DNA of 64,000 nt from positions 23,755-87,754 of the forward strand of contig JAPKAY010000012.1 in the NCBI GenBank assembly GCA_028825045.1, written 5' to 3'. The notes under the pieces are model-generated. The model saw only the letters and a program-made list of their open reading frames with translations, searched no databases and was not told the DNA's origin. Both the position numbers and the translations under genes were made by a program. Below are positions 37,448 to 46,080 of this stretch, one piece after another (the first letter of the stretch is position 1; each line of letters starts with the position of its first letter). Source of the stretch: Halioglobus sp. (GTDB lineage: Bacteria > Pseudomonadota > Gammaproteobacteria > Pseudomonadales > Halieaceae).

Positions 37448-38371
37448 ATGCTGACTGAATTTTTTGACAACTATGCGGCATACGAATACCCACTTACGAC
37501 CGTACAATTGTTCCTGGCCATGCTGGGTATGGGCGCACTGCTAACCCCGAAAGACTTTCTTTTGGAGGTGAAAAATCCAAGGGGACTCTTTGTAGGTCTT
37601 GGATTCCAGTGGATGTTAGTGCCGATGATTGCCTTTGCGCTGGGCGAGTTATTGCCGATACCTGCTGGTATCGCCGTCGGATTGATTTTTGTTGCTGCAG
37701 CTCCAGGCGGCACCATGTCGAATATTCTCACTCTGTTTGGTCGCGGCAACATCGCGCTCTCTATTGCGCTTACATCCATCGCTACAGTTGCAGCTTTGGT
37801 CTCGACCCCGCTTCTTTTGAAGCTGTTGGCAGCAGACTTTCTGCCTGACGACTTCAGTATGCCGGTGGGAAGTATTGCACTGGATATTCTGGGCGCACTG
37901 ATTGCACCTTTGTTGTTGGGCATGCTGTTTCGATTTAAATCTGACGCTCTTTTGGCAGCGCACTTTGCCAAGTGGATGATACGTCTCAGTATGCTAATGA
38001 TATTGATAATAGTGGTTGGCGCGAGCGGTAGTGGTCGATTGTCATTCGATAAATACGGAGTAACAGGTATTGTCACGTTGGTGATCTTCGCTCTGCTTGT
38101 GCAGCTGAGTTCATTGCTGGCAGGGAAAATACTTGGACTTACAAAAGGCGACACTCTGGCGATATCTGTAGAGGCGACCTTCCGCAATATTGCTCTTGTC
38201 GTGGCGGTTAAGGCGATAGTATTTCCCGCTCAACCCGGCGTACTCGACCCCATTGGTGATGCGGTGTTATTTGTCGCATTCCTTTATGGCGGCATCAGCA
38301 TGGTTATGACAATGGTGCCGGTACTCCTTCATCGCAATCTGTTGAGAACAACTACCACCGATGTAGCGTAA
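37448..38371 (+). CDS. Bile acid:sodium symporter family (BASS) transporter
   Basis: A 307-residue membrane protein with about nine or ten hydrophobic helices. The family motifs GMGALLTPKDF, AAAPGGTMSNILTLFGRGN and the late EATFRNIALVVAVKAI are present. BASS proteins import bile acids, steroid conjugates or organic acids with Na+. ATG 37448 starts MLTEFFDNYAAYEYP. It is divergent from the cytochrome/DUF1080 gene, with a 280-nt shared upstream region. Confidence 0.88.
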   Translation: MLTEFFDNYAAYEYPLTTVQLFLAMLGMGALLTPKDFLLEVKNPRGLFVGLGFQWMLVPMIAFALGELLPIPAGIAVGLIFVAAAPGGTMSNILTLFGRGNIALSIALTSIATVAALVSTPLLLKLLAADFLPDDFSMPVGSIALDILGALIAPLLLGMLFRFKSDALLAAHFAKWMIRLSMLMILIIVVGASGSGRLSFDKYGVTGIVTLVIFALLVQLSSLLAGKILGLTKGDTLAISVEATFRNIALVVAVKAIVFPAQPGVLDPIGDAVLFVAFLYGGISMVMTMVPVLLHRNLLRTTTTDVA

Positions 38372-38519
38372 GTACTGACCCTGCAATTGGCCAGATTATT
38401 ATAAGACTACTGACATAAAATAATGCCGAGCCTAGTTCCTTATGCTAGTCTAATCGCTCCCTATTTTTCGGCCGCGTAGCCTCGCGGCGCAACTTCATTT
38501 TGTTTCAGGAGTGCTGTGA

Positions 38520-39356
38520 ATGACAATAAAAGCCATCGATCCCTGGGTGAACGTCAGTATGGGCGCCATGGTCGACACGCCGTTCATGCAAAAAGTCAAA
38601 GAGGAATACTTCAAGGCAGGTGACGATTTTTTCAAGAACATTGAGGCGGAGGAATTAATCGACCGGATGGATGCGATTGGCGTTGAAAAATCGTTTCTAT
38701 CCGTCGACCCTTATCGACCGGATCAGCGGGTGCTGGATTTCACCACGAAATACCCCGGACGATTTTATTTGGCAGCGTCACCCAGGTTGAAGAAGGGAAT
38801 GAAGGCTCTCTGGGCGATGGAGGATCTTGCGCGCGATTATCCCGTGATCATGGCCAGGGTAACGCCTTTCGAACTCGACCTGCCCCCGAATGACCCCATC
38901 TATTACCCCCTCTATGCCAAGTGTATCGAGATGGATATTCCGGTGGGGGTTAACACCGGGTTGCCGGGTCCGCCGGTGCCGGGCGAGTGCCAGCATCCCA
39001 TGTACCTCGACCGGGTGTGCTTACATTTTCCGCAGCTGAAGTTGATCATGCAACACGGCGCAGACCCCTGGTGGGATATCGCTATTCGGTTGATGATCAA
39101 GTATCGCAATCTTTACCTTATGACCTCGGCATACTCACCGAAGTATTTGCCAGAATCGTTATTGTACTATATGAATACCCGCGGCAAGAACAAGATCATG
39201 TTTGCGTCGGATCATCCGGTGTTATCGATGGACCGCTGTTTAGAAGAGGCGCAGACGCTCGATTTGCGCCCGGGCATTCTCGAAAAATATTTATACGAAA
39301 ATGCCGATGCGGTGTTATTCGGCGAACGCAGTCCTCGGCACGGCGCGTTCAAGTAG
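38520..39356 (+). CDS. Amidohydrolase family protein (amidohydrolase-2 type)
   Basis: A 278-residue cytosolic TIM-barrel hydrolase/decarboxylase-type protein. Recognisable parts are AIDPWVNVSMG at the N-terminus, CIEMDIPVGVNTGLPGPP, HFPQLKLIMQHGADPWW with the barrel His, and KIMFASDHPVLSMDR with the metal-site Asp. ATG 38520 follows AGGAG. The family includes ACMSD-like decarboxylases and lactone hydrolases; exact reaction unknown. It is intact, unlike the amidohydrolase at 26-27.5 kb. Confidence 0.85.
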   Translation: MTIKAIDPWVNVSMGAMVDTPFMQKVKEEYFKAGDDFFKNIEAEELIDRMDAIGVEKSFLSVDPYRPDQRVLDFTTKYPGRFYLAASPRLKKGMKALWAMEDLARDYPVIMARVTPFELDLPPNDPIYYPLYAKCIEMDIPVGVNTGLPGPPVPGECQHPMYLDRVCLHFPQLKLIMQHGADPWWDIAIRLMIKYRNLYLMTSAYSPKYLPESLLYYMNTRGKNKIMFASDHPVLSMDRCLEEAQTLDLRPGILEKYLYENADAVLFGERSPRHGAFK

Positions 39357-39393
39357 CGAGCTTAATTTGCATTCCTTTAAAGGGTAGCTAGTT

Positions 39394-41328
39394 TCAACCT
39401 TCCGGGGTTGCTTGATACCAGATAGGTGAGGTGTAAGCGCGTTCTTGCAATTTGGAAGGCTGATTAGAGAGAGGTTTCAGGTCGAGCGCGACCGCATCGT
39501 ACAACGAATGTCTCGGGGTCGGTATTTCAAGTACGCGGGCGTAGTAGAAAGCGCTTTGTGTCGGATCGAACCAGGGATCCTGCCAGTGCGTTTCCAGTGC
39601 GGCAGCACCGATGGAATTTCGATATTGGGCACTGTCGATATCTACTGTGTTGCCCACCGCGGGTAGCACCCCTTCCGCATTGGGAGTGCGAATGCCGGAC
39701 TGTTTTTCGGACCAGTCGATATCAAATATTTTTTCGTGACTTTCTCCCGCCGTGTCAATCCAGCCCTTGATGATCTGAATGCGGTCCAGGTTGGCACCGC
39801 GGGGATCTTTCATCGCGGCAACATGAAAGAGGGGCGCTGCACCGGCCGGCGCGGGGCTGGGGAGTTCTCCACCCATCGGTACCGGTGTATCAGCGGCTGT
39901 TGGGTTGGGTGTTGTTGTTGGTAGTGATACTTCCTGTATTTCCCCGGTCTCCTGCTCTGGTAGCAAGGCCCAGCCACCGTCAAACCGTACGACAATTCTG
40001 GGTCCAGTCGTGGCGTACACCTCCCGCCGTTGAAATGCCTGCAGGATAGCCTCACGGGTATTCTCCTGGGCCCAGACCGCCGCTCTGCCGGAAGCGGACA
40101 TGTCCCAAGGGGTAGCGCCGTCGCCGGCGTCTTCAGTGGTTTTGTTGGGAGTGCTATCTGAGGGCTTCTCCCCATGGTAGTTGCGCTCTTCAGCGGCACT
40201 CAACCCCGTGTGGGAATCGGTGGAGCCTATTAGTCCAAACTGGTAGGGATTGATGCCATCGGTTCTGGCAATTTGCAGGCCGCGCTTAAGCGCCGAGCGA
40301 ACAAAATCGCCCTCTTCGGGCTGGTAGCTTGAGGGCACCGTCTGGATGTAGAACGTGAAACGTTCAAAATCGGCAAAGGGATCGGCAGGTGATAGCGATG
40401 GGTAGGTCTCCGAGTCGCCTTTCGTTTGTGTTGCCTCGACCACAGGCTCCCACTTACGCCGCAGGCGTAAATATTCTGGTGTAAATCGTTTTCCGCGCAG
40501 GGTCTCAAGGGGGAACATAAATCCCTTGGAGATGTTTGAATTATGGGGGATAGAGACAAATTCGTCGCCGGTAGCTGCGCTGGTGATTTCCAGCCACTTC
40601 CACAGATCTTCCGGGTAGGGGCTGTCATCGCGGGAGTAGGGTACATAAGTCGCAGCAGTCTCCGCGTCCCCGTCGGTGAAAATAATCCGGTGCAGATTTG
40701 CACCACCCGGAGTAGCGGTCCACTCCCAGCCGATAATCGCGGAAAATTCACCGGGCTGATTGAAAGTGTCGGCAATCTGCGCTTCTTCGCGCCAGGCGTC
40801 CCTCACAATCCGCTCCTGTCCCGGCAGTGAAGGCGCTGCTTCGGTGGCCAGTTTGTTAGCGGCGGCGCGAGGGGGCAGGGGGTCACCGATGAAGGAGGAA
40901 AACAGGTCCATACCGTAACCGTCCGCTAGAGCGTAGTCGAACATCAACTCGGCTCCCCAGGCAAAAAGCGCATCCCCCGGACCCATATCAGAGGTGTCGA
41001 CCCCAAACTGATGTATCTGTCGAATACCGCCCAGAAATTCTGCGTGATCTGATACCACCAAAAAATCCAGTGGTGTGTCTATCTGTACACGAGCGCCATG
41101 AAAGGGGTGCACCACCGGCTCGCCCCTCGCGTAGCGGTATGCCGTTTCAGGATCGACAGTGAAGTTTCCGTAGAGATATGAATCGGCGGAATAGGATGAG
41201 TGCAGATGCGTATCGCCCCACAATAAATACTTCTGTGCTGGCGCGGCGTGTGGCTTGTTCGCGACCAGAGTCACCGCCAGAAAAACGCAACAGATGACAG
41301 CAAGACGTAGGGCCGCAGTGGACATCAT
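39394..41328 (-). CDS. DUF3604 domain secreted protein (PHP-like)
   Basis: A 644-residue protein with a signal peptide (ALRLAVICCVFLAVTLVANKPHA) directly followed by YLLWGDTHLHSSYSADS, the opening of DUF3604. That domain resembles PHP metallohydrolases (GDTHLHSSYS; VVSDHAEFLG; GSTDSHTGL). The frame is open for 131 further codons upstream, but these lack homology signals and overlap the divergent SDR gene; ATG 41328 (tandem Met-Met) was chosen. An earlier in-frame ATG (MEFDKLSDY) is possible. Enzyme activity of DUF3604 proteins is not established. Confidence 0.85.
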   Translation of the reverse strand: MMSTAALRLAVICCVFLAVTLVANKPHAAPAQKYLLWGDTHLHSSYSADSYLYGNFTVDPETAYRYARGEPVVHPFHGARVQIDTPLDFLVVSDHAEFLGGIRQIHQFGVDTSDMGPGDALFAWGAELMFDYALADGYGMDLFSSFIGDPLPPRAAANKLATEAAPSLPGQERIVRDAWREEAQIADTFNQPGEFSAIIGWEWTATPGGANLHRIIFTDGDAETAATYVPYSRDDSPYPEDLWKWLEITSAATGDEFVSIPHNSNISKGFMFPLETLRGKRFTPEYLRLRRKWEPVVEATQTKGDSETYPSLSPADPFADFERFTFYIQTVPSSYQPEEGDFVRSALKRGLQIARTDGINPYQFGLIGSTDSHTGLSAAEERNYHGEKPSDSTPNKTTEDAGDGATPWDMSASGRAAVWAQENTREAILQAFQRREVYATTGPRIVVRFDGGWALLPEQETGEIQEVSLPTTTPNPTAADTPVPMGGELPSPAPAGAAPLFHVAAMKDPRGANLDRIQIIKGWIDTAGESHEKIFDIDWSEKQSGIRTPNAEGVLPAVGNTVDIDSAQYRNSIGAAALETHWQDPWFDPTQSAFYYARVLEIPTPRHSLYDAVALDLKPLSNQPSKLQERAYTSPIWYQATPEG

Positions 41329-41440
41329 CACATGCTCGCTATAATCTGACAGCTTGTCAAATTCCATGTTGAAACTGGGGTTGCTGGAGTCAGGGAGTGA
41401 GCACTGGCATGGCACTGCAGGCGGACATGACGGTGAGGCG

Positions 41441-42307
41441 ATGGATTTTCGACAGAAAATAGCAGTAGTAACAGGGGCGTCTTCGGGTATCGGGTGTGTA
41501 ACTGCGATAACCCTGGCGCAGGCGGGAGCGACTGTGATCGCAACGGCACGTCGAGAAAGTTTGCTGCAGGAAGTCAGTGCTGCCTGTCGCCAGCACACTC
41601 CTGATAGTTGCCATATCACAGGAGACCTGGGCGATAAGGCATTTGCACAGCAGTTGGTCGACGAGACCGTTGAGCGGTATGGTCGAATCGATATTCTGGT
41701 AAACAACGCCGCTGTTCCCATGCACCGTCCCCTCTACGAAATTTCTGTCGACGAGGCGGAAGAGGTGATGCGCATCAACTTTCTTTCCTGCCTGTGGACC
41801 AGTTTCGCTGCTATCCCCCATATGCTGTTGCAGGGTGAAGGTGGTGAGGAAGGAGGCGTTATCGTCAACGTGTCCTCCTTTGTAGCCACGGTGGCGCCCA
41901 CGCACGAAACGATTTACGCTGCGTCCAAGGGCGCAATGAACAGTTTTAGCCGAGGTCTGTGGAATGATTTAGCAGGCTCCGGTGTTCATTGTGTGCTGGT
42001 CATACCAGGGCCTATCGATACCCCAATATGGGATAAATTTGAGGACGACAATGCCTATAGCGGTAAGCTGTATCCGCCCCAGATGGTAGCGGATGAAATT
42101 GTTGCCGCCATAGGCAAGCGGAGTTTCGAAGTGACCGTGCCACGTAGAAATCCATCTCTGGTTGCCGCGCGAGTTTTAGCCACACTGGTTCCCTCACTGA
42201 TACGCAAAGGCGTCGCGCGGATGAACCCGGTTTCACCAAAACTGGTAGATGATGCCCGCGACCGGGCGAAGGCGGGTCAACGCATGGGTCTCGGTAAGAA
42301 GCCTTAA
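41441..42307 (+). CDS. Short-chain dehydrogenase/reductase (SDR)
   Basis: A 288-residue classical SDR. Cofactor motif VVTGASSGIG (about 10-19), NNAAVPMH, catalytic Ser (VNVSSF) and YAASKGAM (Y-x-x-x-K). The C-terminal ~70 residues hold a membrane-proximal-looking extension (LATLVPSLIRKGVARMNP) seen in DltE/YqjQ-like SDRs. ATG 41441 has GAGG upstream; the frame is open further 5'. NAD(P)-dependent alcohol/ketone interconversion; substrate unknown. Confidence 0.9.
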   Translation: MDFRQKIAVVTGASSGIGCVTAITLAQAGATVIATARRESLLQEVSAACRQHTPDSCHITGDLGDKAFAQQLVDETVERYGRIDILVNNAAVPMHRPLYEISVDEAEEVMRINFLSCLWTSFAAIPHMLLQGEGGEEGGVIVNVSSFVATVAPTHETIYAASKGAMNSFSRGLWNDLAGSGVHCVLVIPGPIDTPIWDKFEDDNAYSGKLYPPQMVADEIVAAIGKRSFEVTVPRRNPSLVAARVLATLVPSLIRKGVARMNPVSPKLVDDARDRAKAGQRMGLGKKP

Positions 42308-42537
42308 GTGGAACCTAACGCTTAGCCTCATGCCTGTTGGTAAGTTGGAATTATCTACCTATGCCCGCAGGTGTATTGAAGTGCTAAAGCATTTGTCTTT
42401 TGCGCGAAGGCTCCTATACTGTCGCCGCTAGCAGGGTCGAAAAGTTCTGTCTCACTCTTTTTTTTGGGAGGTCACACAGTATCAACTGTTGTGTCTTCCA
42501 GATCCGCAATCTAATTCTATTCGTTGCAGGCGTTACT

Positions 42538-43005
42538 ATGACCAAAGATATTCAACCCTTTACACCCAAGCAGGAAAGAATTGGTAGTTGGATTATCAGA
42601 AAAGTAGGACGCTGGCAGGCGACTGTCTACGAATTAACAGGAGGCCGTTTGTGGAATACCTTCCTCGGTGGCCCCGTGGCCGTTCTCACTGTAGTGGGAC
42701 GTAAATCAGGACAGGTTCGAAAAGTCCCTTTGCTCTTTCTAAAACAGGGTGACGATGTGGTGATGACCGCATCCAAAGGCGGAATGTCAAAATTACCGGT
42801 GTGGTATTACAACGTAGCCGCAGCCGATACGGTAGATATTCAAGTCGCTGCGGATAAAAAAACGTATTGCATGCGTGAAGCCAGCGCAGAGGAAGAAATA
42901 AAATTGTGGCCGTTGCTTGAAAACATGTATCCGGATTACAAAGAGTATCGGCAGCGCACTGAAGGCGTTCGTCATATTCCAGTCCTGATTTTTTCGCCGG
43001 TTTAG
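42538..43005 (+). CDS. Deazaflavin (F420)-type nitroreductase family protein
   Basis: A 155-residue split-barrel protein of the Ddn/F420H2-dependent reductase family: FLGGPVAVLTVVGRKSGQVR, VPLLFLKQGDDVVMTASKGG and PVWYYNVAAADTVDIQV are family hallmarks. Mycobacterial relatives use F420; proteobacterial relatives may use F420, FMN or heme, so the cofactor is open. ATG 42538 begins the conserved protein. It is followed by a DUF1653 gene after 14 nt, probably cotranscribed. Confidence 0.85.
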   Translation: MTKDIQPFTPKQERIGSWIIRKVGRWQATVYELTGGRLWNTFLGGPVAVLTVVGRKSGQVRKVPLLFLKQGDDVVMTASKGGMSKLPVWYYNVAAADTVDIQVAADKKTYCMREASAEEEIKLWPLLENMYPDYKEYRQRTEGVRHIPVLIFSPV

Positions 43006-43019
43006 ACAGGGGGAATACA

Positions 43020-43265
43020 GTGGCCAAGGAAGCTCTGGATAAAACAGCCTCACTTAAGCCAGGGCGCTATCGTCATTTCAAGGGTGGAGAGTATGCCGTT
43101 GAGGGAATTGCTACTCATTCCGAATCGGGAGAAAAAATGGTGGTCTATACCCCGCTCTATGGAGAGGGTGGCCTTTGGGTCCGGCCTCTCTCCATGTTTC
43201 TCGAATCGGTTGATCGTGATGGCACCGAGCAACTCCGGTTCAGCTATATAGGGCCTGTTTTATAG
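43020..43265 (+). CDS. DUF1653 family small protein
   Basis: An 81-residue protein nearly filling the DUF1653 domain: LKPGRYRHFKGGEYAVEGIA, MVVYTPLYGEGGLWVRPLSM. GTG start at 43020 behind CAGGGGG. The family is widespread, sometimes fused to NUDIX-like domains, and uncharacterised. Complete by length. Confidence 0.9.
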   Translation: MAKEALDKTASLKPGRYRHFKGGEYAVEGIATHSESGEKMVVYTPLYGEGGLWVRPLSMFLESVDRDGTEQLRFSYIGPVL

Positions 43266-43366
43266 CATTTTCTTATAGTCCGGAAGGCGATGTAGATGAG
43301 TGCACAGGTATTCAAAGTCGTTGTCGTGGTGTCGCTATGACGGGTGATTATCTTCGCTTTTTCTGA

Positions 43367-43840
43367 TCAAGCCACACGCTCTCTGGTGTAATCGCCAAGC
43401 GTTGTTGCACAGGCGTGTGCGGCTTCAGCGCCTTTCAGCACAAAGTGTTCGGCGAAGAACTCCGGTTGGCCTTCACTGCGAAAATCATGCGGCGTCAATA
43501 CCGCCGAAAAAATCGGAATACAATGTTCAAGCTGCGTAGACATCAGACCATCGATGACAGCGCTGGCGACAAATTCATGCCGGTATACACCGCCATCCAC
43601 AATCAAACCCGCCGCGACAATTGCCGCGTAATCTCCTGACGCGGCGAGAACTTTCGCCTTCAGTGGGATCTCAAAAGCTCCAGGCACTTCAAATAGATCT
43701 ACCCGTCTACCGTCGAGGTTTGAAAATTCTTTGAGAAAGGAGTCGCGCAAGCGGTCGACGATGTCGCGATGCCAGCAGGACTGAACAAACGCCACGCGAT
43801 CACGTGCCGCAATATCAAAACCATTGGATGGGAATTTCAT
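43367..43840 (-). CDS. ribH: 6,7-dimethyl-8-ribityllumazine synthase, type II (RibH2-like)
   Basis: A 157-residue lumazine synthase that joins 5-amino-6-ribitylaminouracil and dihydroxybutanone phosphate in riboflavin synthesis. Motifs: VPGAFEIPLKAKVLAASGDY, GLIVDGGVYRHEFVASAV with the catalytic His, and IPIFSAVLTPHDF. The YRHEFV pattern and FSAVLTPHDF are of the type II enzymes (Brucella, Mesorhizobium) rather than E. coli RibE/H. No other rib gene is adjacent; the gene is preceded by an FMN riboswitch on the same strand. It is probably a second, regulated lumazine synthase. Confidence 0.92.
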   Translation of the reverse strand: MKFPSNGFDIAARDRVAFVQSCWHRDIVDRLRDSFLKEFSNLDGRRVDLFEVPGAFEIPLKAKVLAASGDYAAIVAAGLIVDGGVYRHEFVASAVIDGLMSTQLEHCIPIFSAVLTPHDFRSEGQPEFFAEHFVLKGAEAAHACATTLGDYTRERVA

Positions 43841-43843
43841 CTG

Positions 43844-43884
43844 TTGTTTGCCTCAGTTATCAAGTTAAACAACAGGGCAAACAA
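43844..43884 (-). promoter_or_regulatory. Alternative hairpins at the ribH start (riboswitch expression platform)
   Basis: The mRNA just before the ribH ATG contains GGCAAACAA (43852-43844), which can pair with the upstream TTGTTTGCC (43884-43876), a perfect 9-bp stem covering part of the GAGG ribosome site (43854-43851). The same strand can instead pair with TGTTGTTT (43874-43867). The two pairings exclude each other, as expected of a translational switch. Confidence 0.5.
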
Positions 43885-43933
43885 GGACGCTCATTCTCTG
43901 CGGGCAAAAATCCCCGTGAAAAGGCTCAACCTC

Positions 43934-44080
43934 ATTCTCATAACCAGACTTTAACTGTCGGCCCCGGAATCACACCAGGTCTGCTTGTCCTCCCGTCAAA
44001 CAATGTGAGTTGACAGGAGCGCCCGCGGGCTACGCTTACACGATTACCGCCGGTGGGGACTTTCACCCCGCCCTGAGAAT
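43934..44080 (-). promoter_or_regulatory. FMN riboswitch (RFN element)
   Basis: All conserved blocks are present in order on the minus strand: closing helix ATTCTCA/TGAGAAT, GGGCGGGGTGAAAGTCCCC, ACCGGCGGTAAT, AGCCCGCGGGCG, GCAGACCTGGTGTGATTCC, GGGGCCGACAGTTAAAGTC. It lies 93 nt upstream of the ribH start and would shut the gene when FMN is abundant. Confidence 0.97.
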
Positions 44081-44348
44081 TATCGTCTTGAGTGACGATA
44101 TGGAATTATACGCAATTGGAATTGGGCTTGGCCAGCATTTCCTTACCCGAGAGGCGAGCACGCTATTCGTGCATCATTTTTCGAGCTGTTCGGCACATTC
44201 GATGCGGTGCGGGCGGTTACAATGGCTGAATTGCCTAATGGACGGGTTATCAAATAGGCAGTTCAGCCATTGGACAGTCGCCCGGGTACCCGCTATTTTG
44301 TTGGCCTTGGCCGCTATGCTGGCGGGCACTTTCGGTGGAGGCGAGTAC

Positions 44349-45158
44349 GTGAAACTGACTCAGTGGGTTGAGCGCTACGGATCTACTGCTTTGGTGACTG
44401 GCGCCTCCTCTGGAATAGGGGAACAGTTTGCCATTCAGCTTGCAGAAAAGGGCTTTGACCTGTTGCTGACTGCGCGGCGTGAGCCCCTGTTGCGTGAACT
44501 GCAGTCTAAATTGGAGCGTGATTTCGGCATCAGTGTGACGTGCTTTAGGTGTGACCTCTCTGACCTGGATCAGGTCGATGCCCTGATTGCCCAGGCGCAA
44601 TCACAGTCAGTTGGGCTGGTCGTCAGCAACGCCGGGTACGGCGTGGCCAAGGGAGACTTTCTGTCGGTGGCGCATGAGCAGCAGGAAGCGATGTACCGAG
44701 CGAACAGCATTGCGCCCGCACGTATCGCCCATGCATTGCTGCCGTTTATGGTAGCAAGCGGACGCGGCGGCATGGTATTTACCGGTTCCATGGAGGGCGA
44801 TGCTGCATTTCCTTATTCTGCGGCTTATGCTGCCTCCAAAGCATTTTTGCATAGCCTGGTGTTGGCTCTGTGGTGCGAGGTGAAAGCGAATGGCGTGGAC
44901 ATATTGTTACTGGCGCCCGGGTCTACCGATACCAATGCCCCCCTCAGCCAGGGCATCAGTCGCGAGCAATTAGTCGGAGTGATGAGTCCCGGTGAGGTGG
45001 CACGGCAGGGGCTTCAGCGACTGGGTAAACAACCGCATTTCACCCCGGGCGCCCACAACCGATTGTTTGTTACTCTTTTAAGGTGGCTGCCCAAAACGTG
45101 GGCTATCAAAATGGCGGGGTATGGGATGAAGCGGGCCCTGGATCGGTCTGCCGCATAA
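44349..45158 (+). CDS. Short-chain dehydrogenase/reductase (SDR)
   Basis: A 269-residue SDR: ALVTGASSGIGEQFAIQLAE, LVVSNAGYGVAKGD, catalytic YAASKAFLHSL. It resembles the DltE/HSD17B12-like group of cytosolic or membrane-linked reductases. The frame is open from 44010, but that part overlaps the FMN riboswitch of the opposite strand; GTG 44349 has GGAGG at 44337-44341 and begins at the conserved protein. A strong terminator follows the gene by ~150 nt. Confidence 0.9.
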   Translation: MKLTQWVERYGSTALVTGASSGIGEQFAIQLAEKGFDLLLTARREPLLRELQSKLERDFGISVTCFRCDLSDLDQVDALIAQAQSQSVGLVVSNAGYGVAKGDFLSVAHEQQEAMYRANSIAPARIAHALLPFMVASGRGGMVFTGSMEGDAAFPYSAAYAASKAFLHSLVLALWCEVKANGVDILLLAPGSTDTNAPLSQGISREQLVGVMSPGEVARQGLQRLGKQPHFTPGAHNRLFVTLLRWLPKTWAIKMAGYGMKRALDRSAA

Positions 45159-45304
45159 TGTGTCCCGCGATTTTCGAGAAATCCCAGAAAGTGATCACTC
45201 GAGCGTGATCCAAGTCGGCAGCACTCGCGTACCTGTATCAGATGCAAATGGAAAGGCTTTTTTTACGACTTTCTCTCCTTTGGGAGTACCCATCCAGGTT
45301 TTGG

Positions 45305-45335
45305 GCCCGCGGCGATTTGCCGCGGGCTTTTTTTT
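45305..45335 (+). terminator. Strong rho-independent terminator
   Basis: GCCCGCGGC (45305-45313), loop GATTT and GCCGCGGGC (45319-45327) make a perfect 9-bp GC stem followed by eight T. It ends the SDR transcript. The rest of the 314-nt gap (45159-45472) holds no convincing gene. Confidence 0.95.
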
Positions 45336-45472
45336 AGTTTTCAAGTGGGGCTTGCCCTCCCGGAATACAATCGAGCGGGTTAAATACGCGGCCCATGTTG
45401 TTGACGCGGAGAGTTCTGCGTTTGTTGGTGGGTGGAGGCGCCCATGGGTGCCAGAGGGAGAGAAAAAACAGT

Positions 45473-46063
45473 ATGAATGATGAACTCGCTAGCGTGCCCA
45501 AAAACCCTAACCCGCAGGGCAAGGGCCTTGTGCCTGTGCTGCAGGACTGGGGGTCGATGCAGCCGGGGGTGGTTCGCGCCAAATCAGCCGCTGATTTCCT
45601 TCGCGACTACTGTGTGTCATCTTTGGTGATTGCTGCAAAATTTCGTTTTAAACCAGTGGTTGGAAATACCTACTATCTCTATGCCGGTGAAGACGACTGG
45701 ACTCTGTCGCTGATAGCACCGCATGAATGGAATCTGCGTAAAACGAATGAATTTCTGGCGAGTTGTCGCCTGCGCAGGGACATGACGTGGGAAATGGAAA
45801 TCGCTCCATTAGCAGAAGGTGGCGCTACCTTGGCGCGTGCGAAGCAGTTTATACAGGGCTTTGTAGAGACACTCTCCGAGCAGGACTCCATCTCTGCGAA
45901 TTTACCTCTCTACGTTGGAAGTTTGCCGTATTACCAGAGAATGCTCGCCACTGCTCTGTCCTCTTCGCTCAAACGGTCACTGCCGCCGACGGGGGATAGT
46001 ATGAAAGCCCTACTGAGTGAATTACCAGAACATACGGCATTGCTGGGGCAGTCGCTCACCTGA
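45473..46063 (+). CDS. DUF2452 family protein
   Basis: A 196-residue protein opening with NPNPQGKGLVPVLQDW, the DUF2452 signature, then FKPVVGNTYYLYAGEDDWTL and SLIAPHEW. No membrane segments or known catalytic motifs. ATG 45473 lies behind a GGGAGAG-like site and begins the conserved part. The family is conserved in gammaproteobacteria and has no assigned function. Converges with the carotenoid oxygenase gene. Confidence 0.88.
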   Translation: MNDELASVPKNPNPQGKGLVPVLQDWGSMQPGVVRAKSAADFLRDYCVSSLVIAAKFRFKPVVGNTYYLYAGEDDWTLSLIAPHEWNLRKTNEFLASCRLRRDMTWEMEIAPLAEGGATLARAKQFIQGFVETLSEQDSISANLPLYVGSLPYYQRMLATALSSSLKRSLPPTGDSMKALLSELPEHTALLGQSLT

Positions 46064-46080
46064 GAGGAGCCATGTTCTGC

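Noticed and set aside
41329..41721. 131-codon N-terminal extension of the DUF3604 protein
   Set aside because: It overlaps the divergent SDR gene, and the signal peptide with the conserved domain begins at the tandem Met near 41328.
44010..44348. N-terminal extension of the second SDR
   Set aside because: The stretch overlaps the FMN riboswitch on the other strand, has no SDR-like sequence, and a good ribosome site precedes GTG 44349.
45160..45480. 106-codon plus-strand frame after the SDR gene
   Set aside because: It runs through a strong rho-independent terminator and a T-run and gives no recognisable protein.
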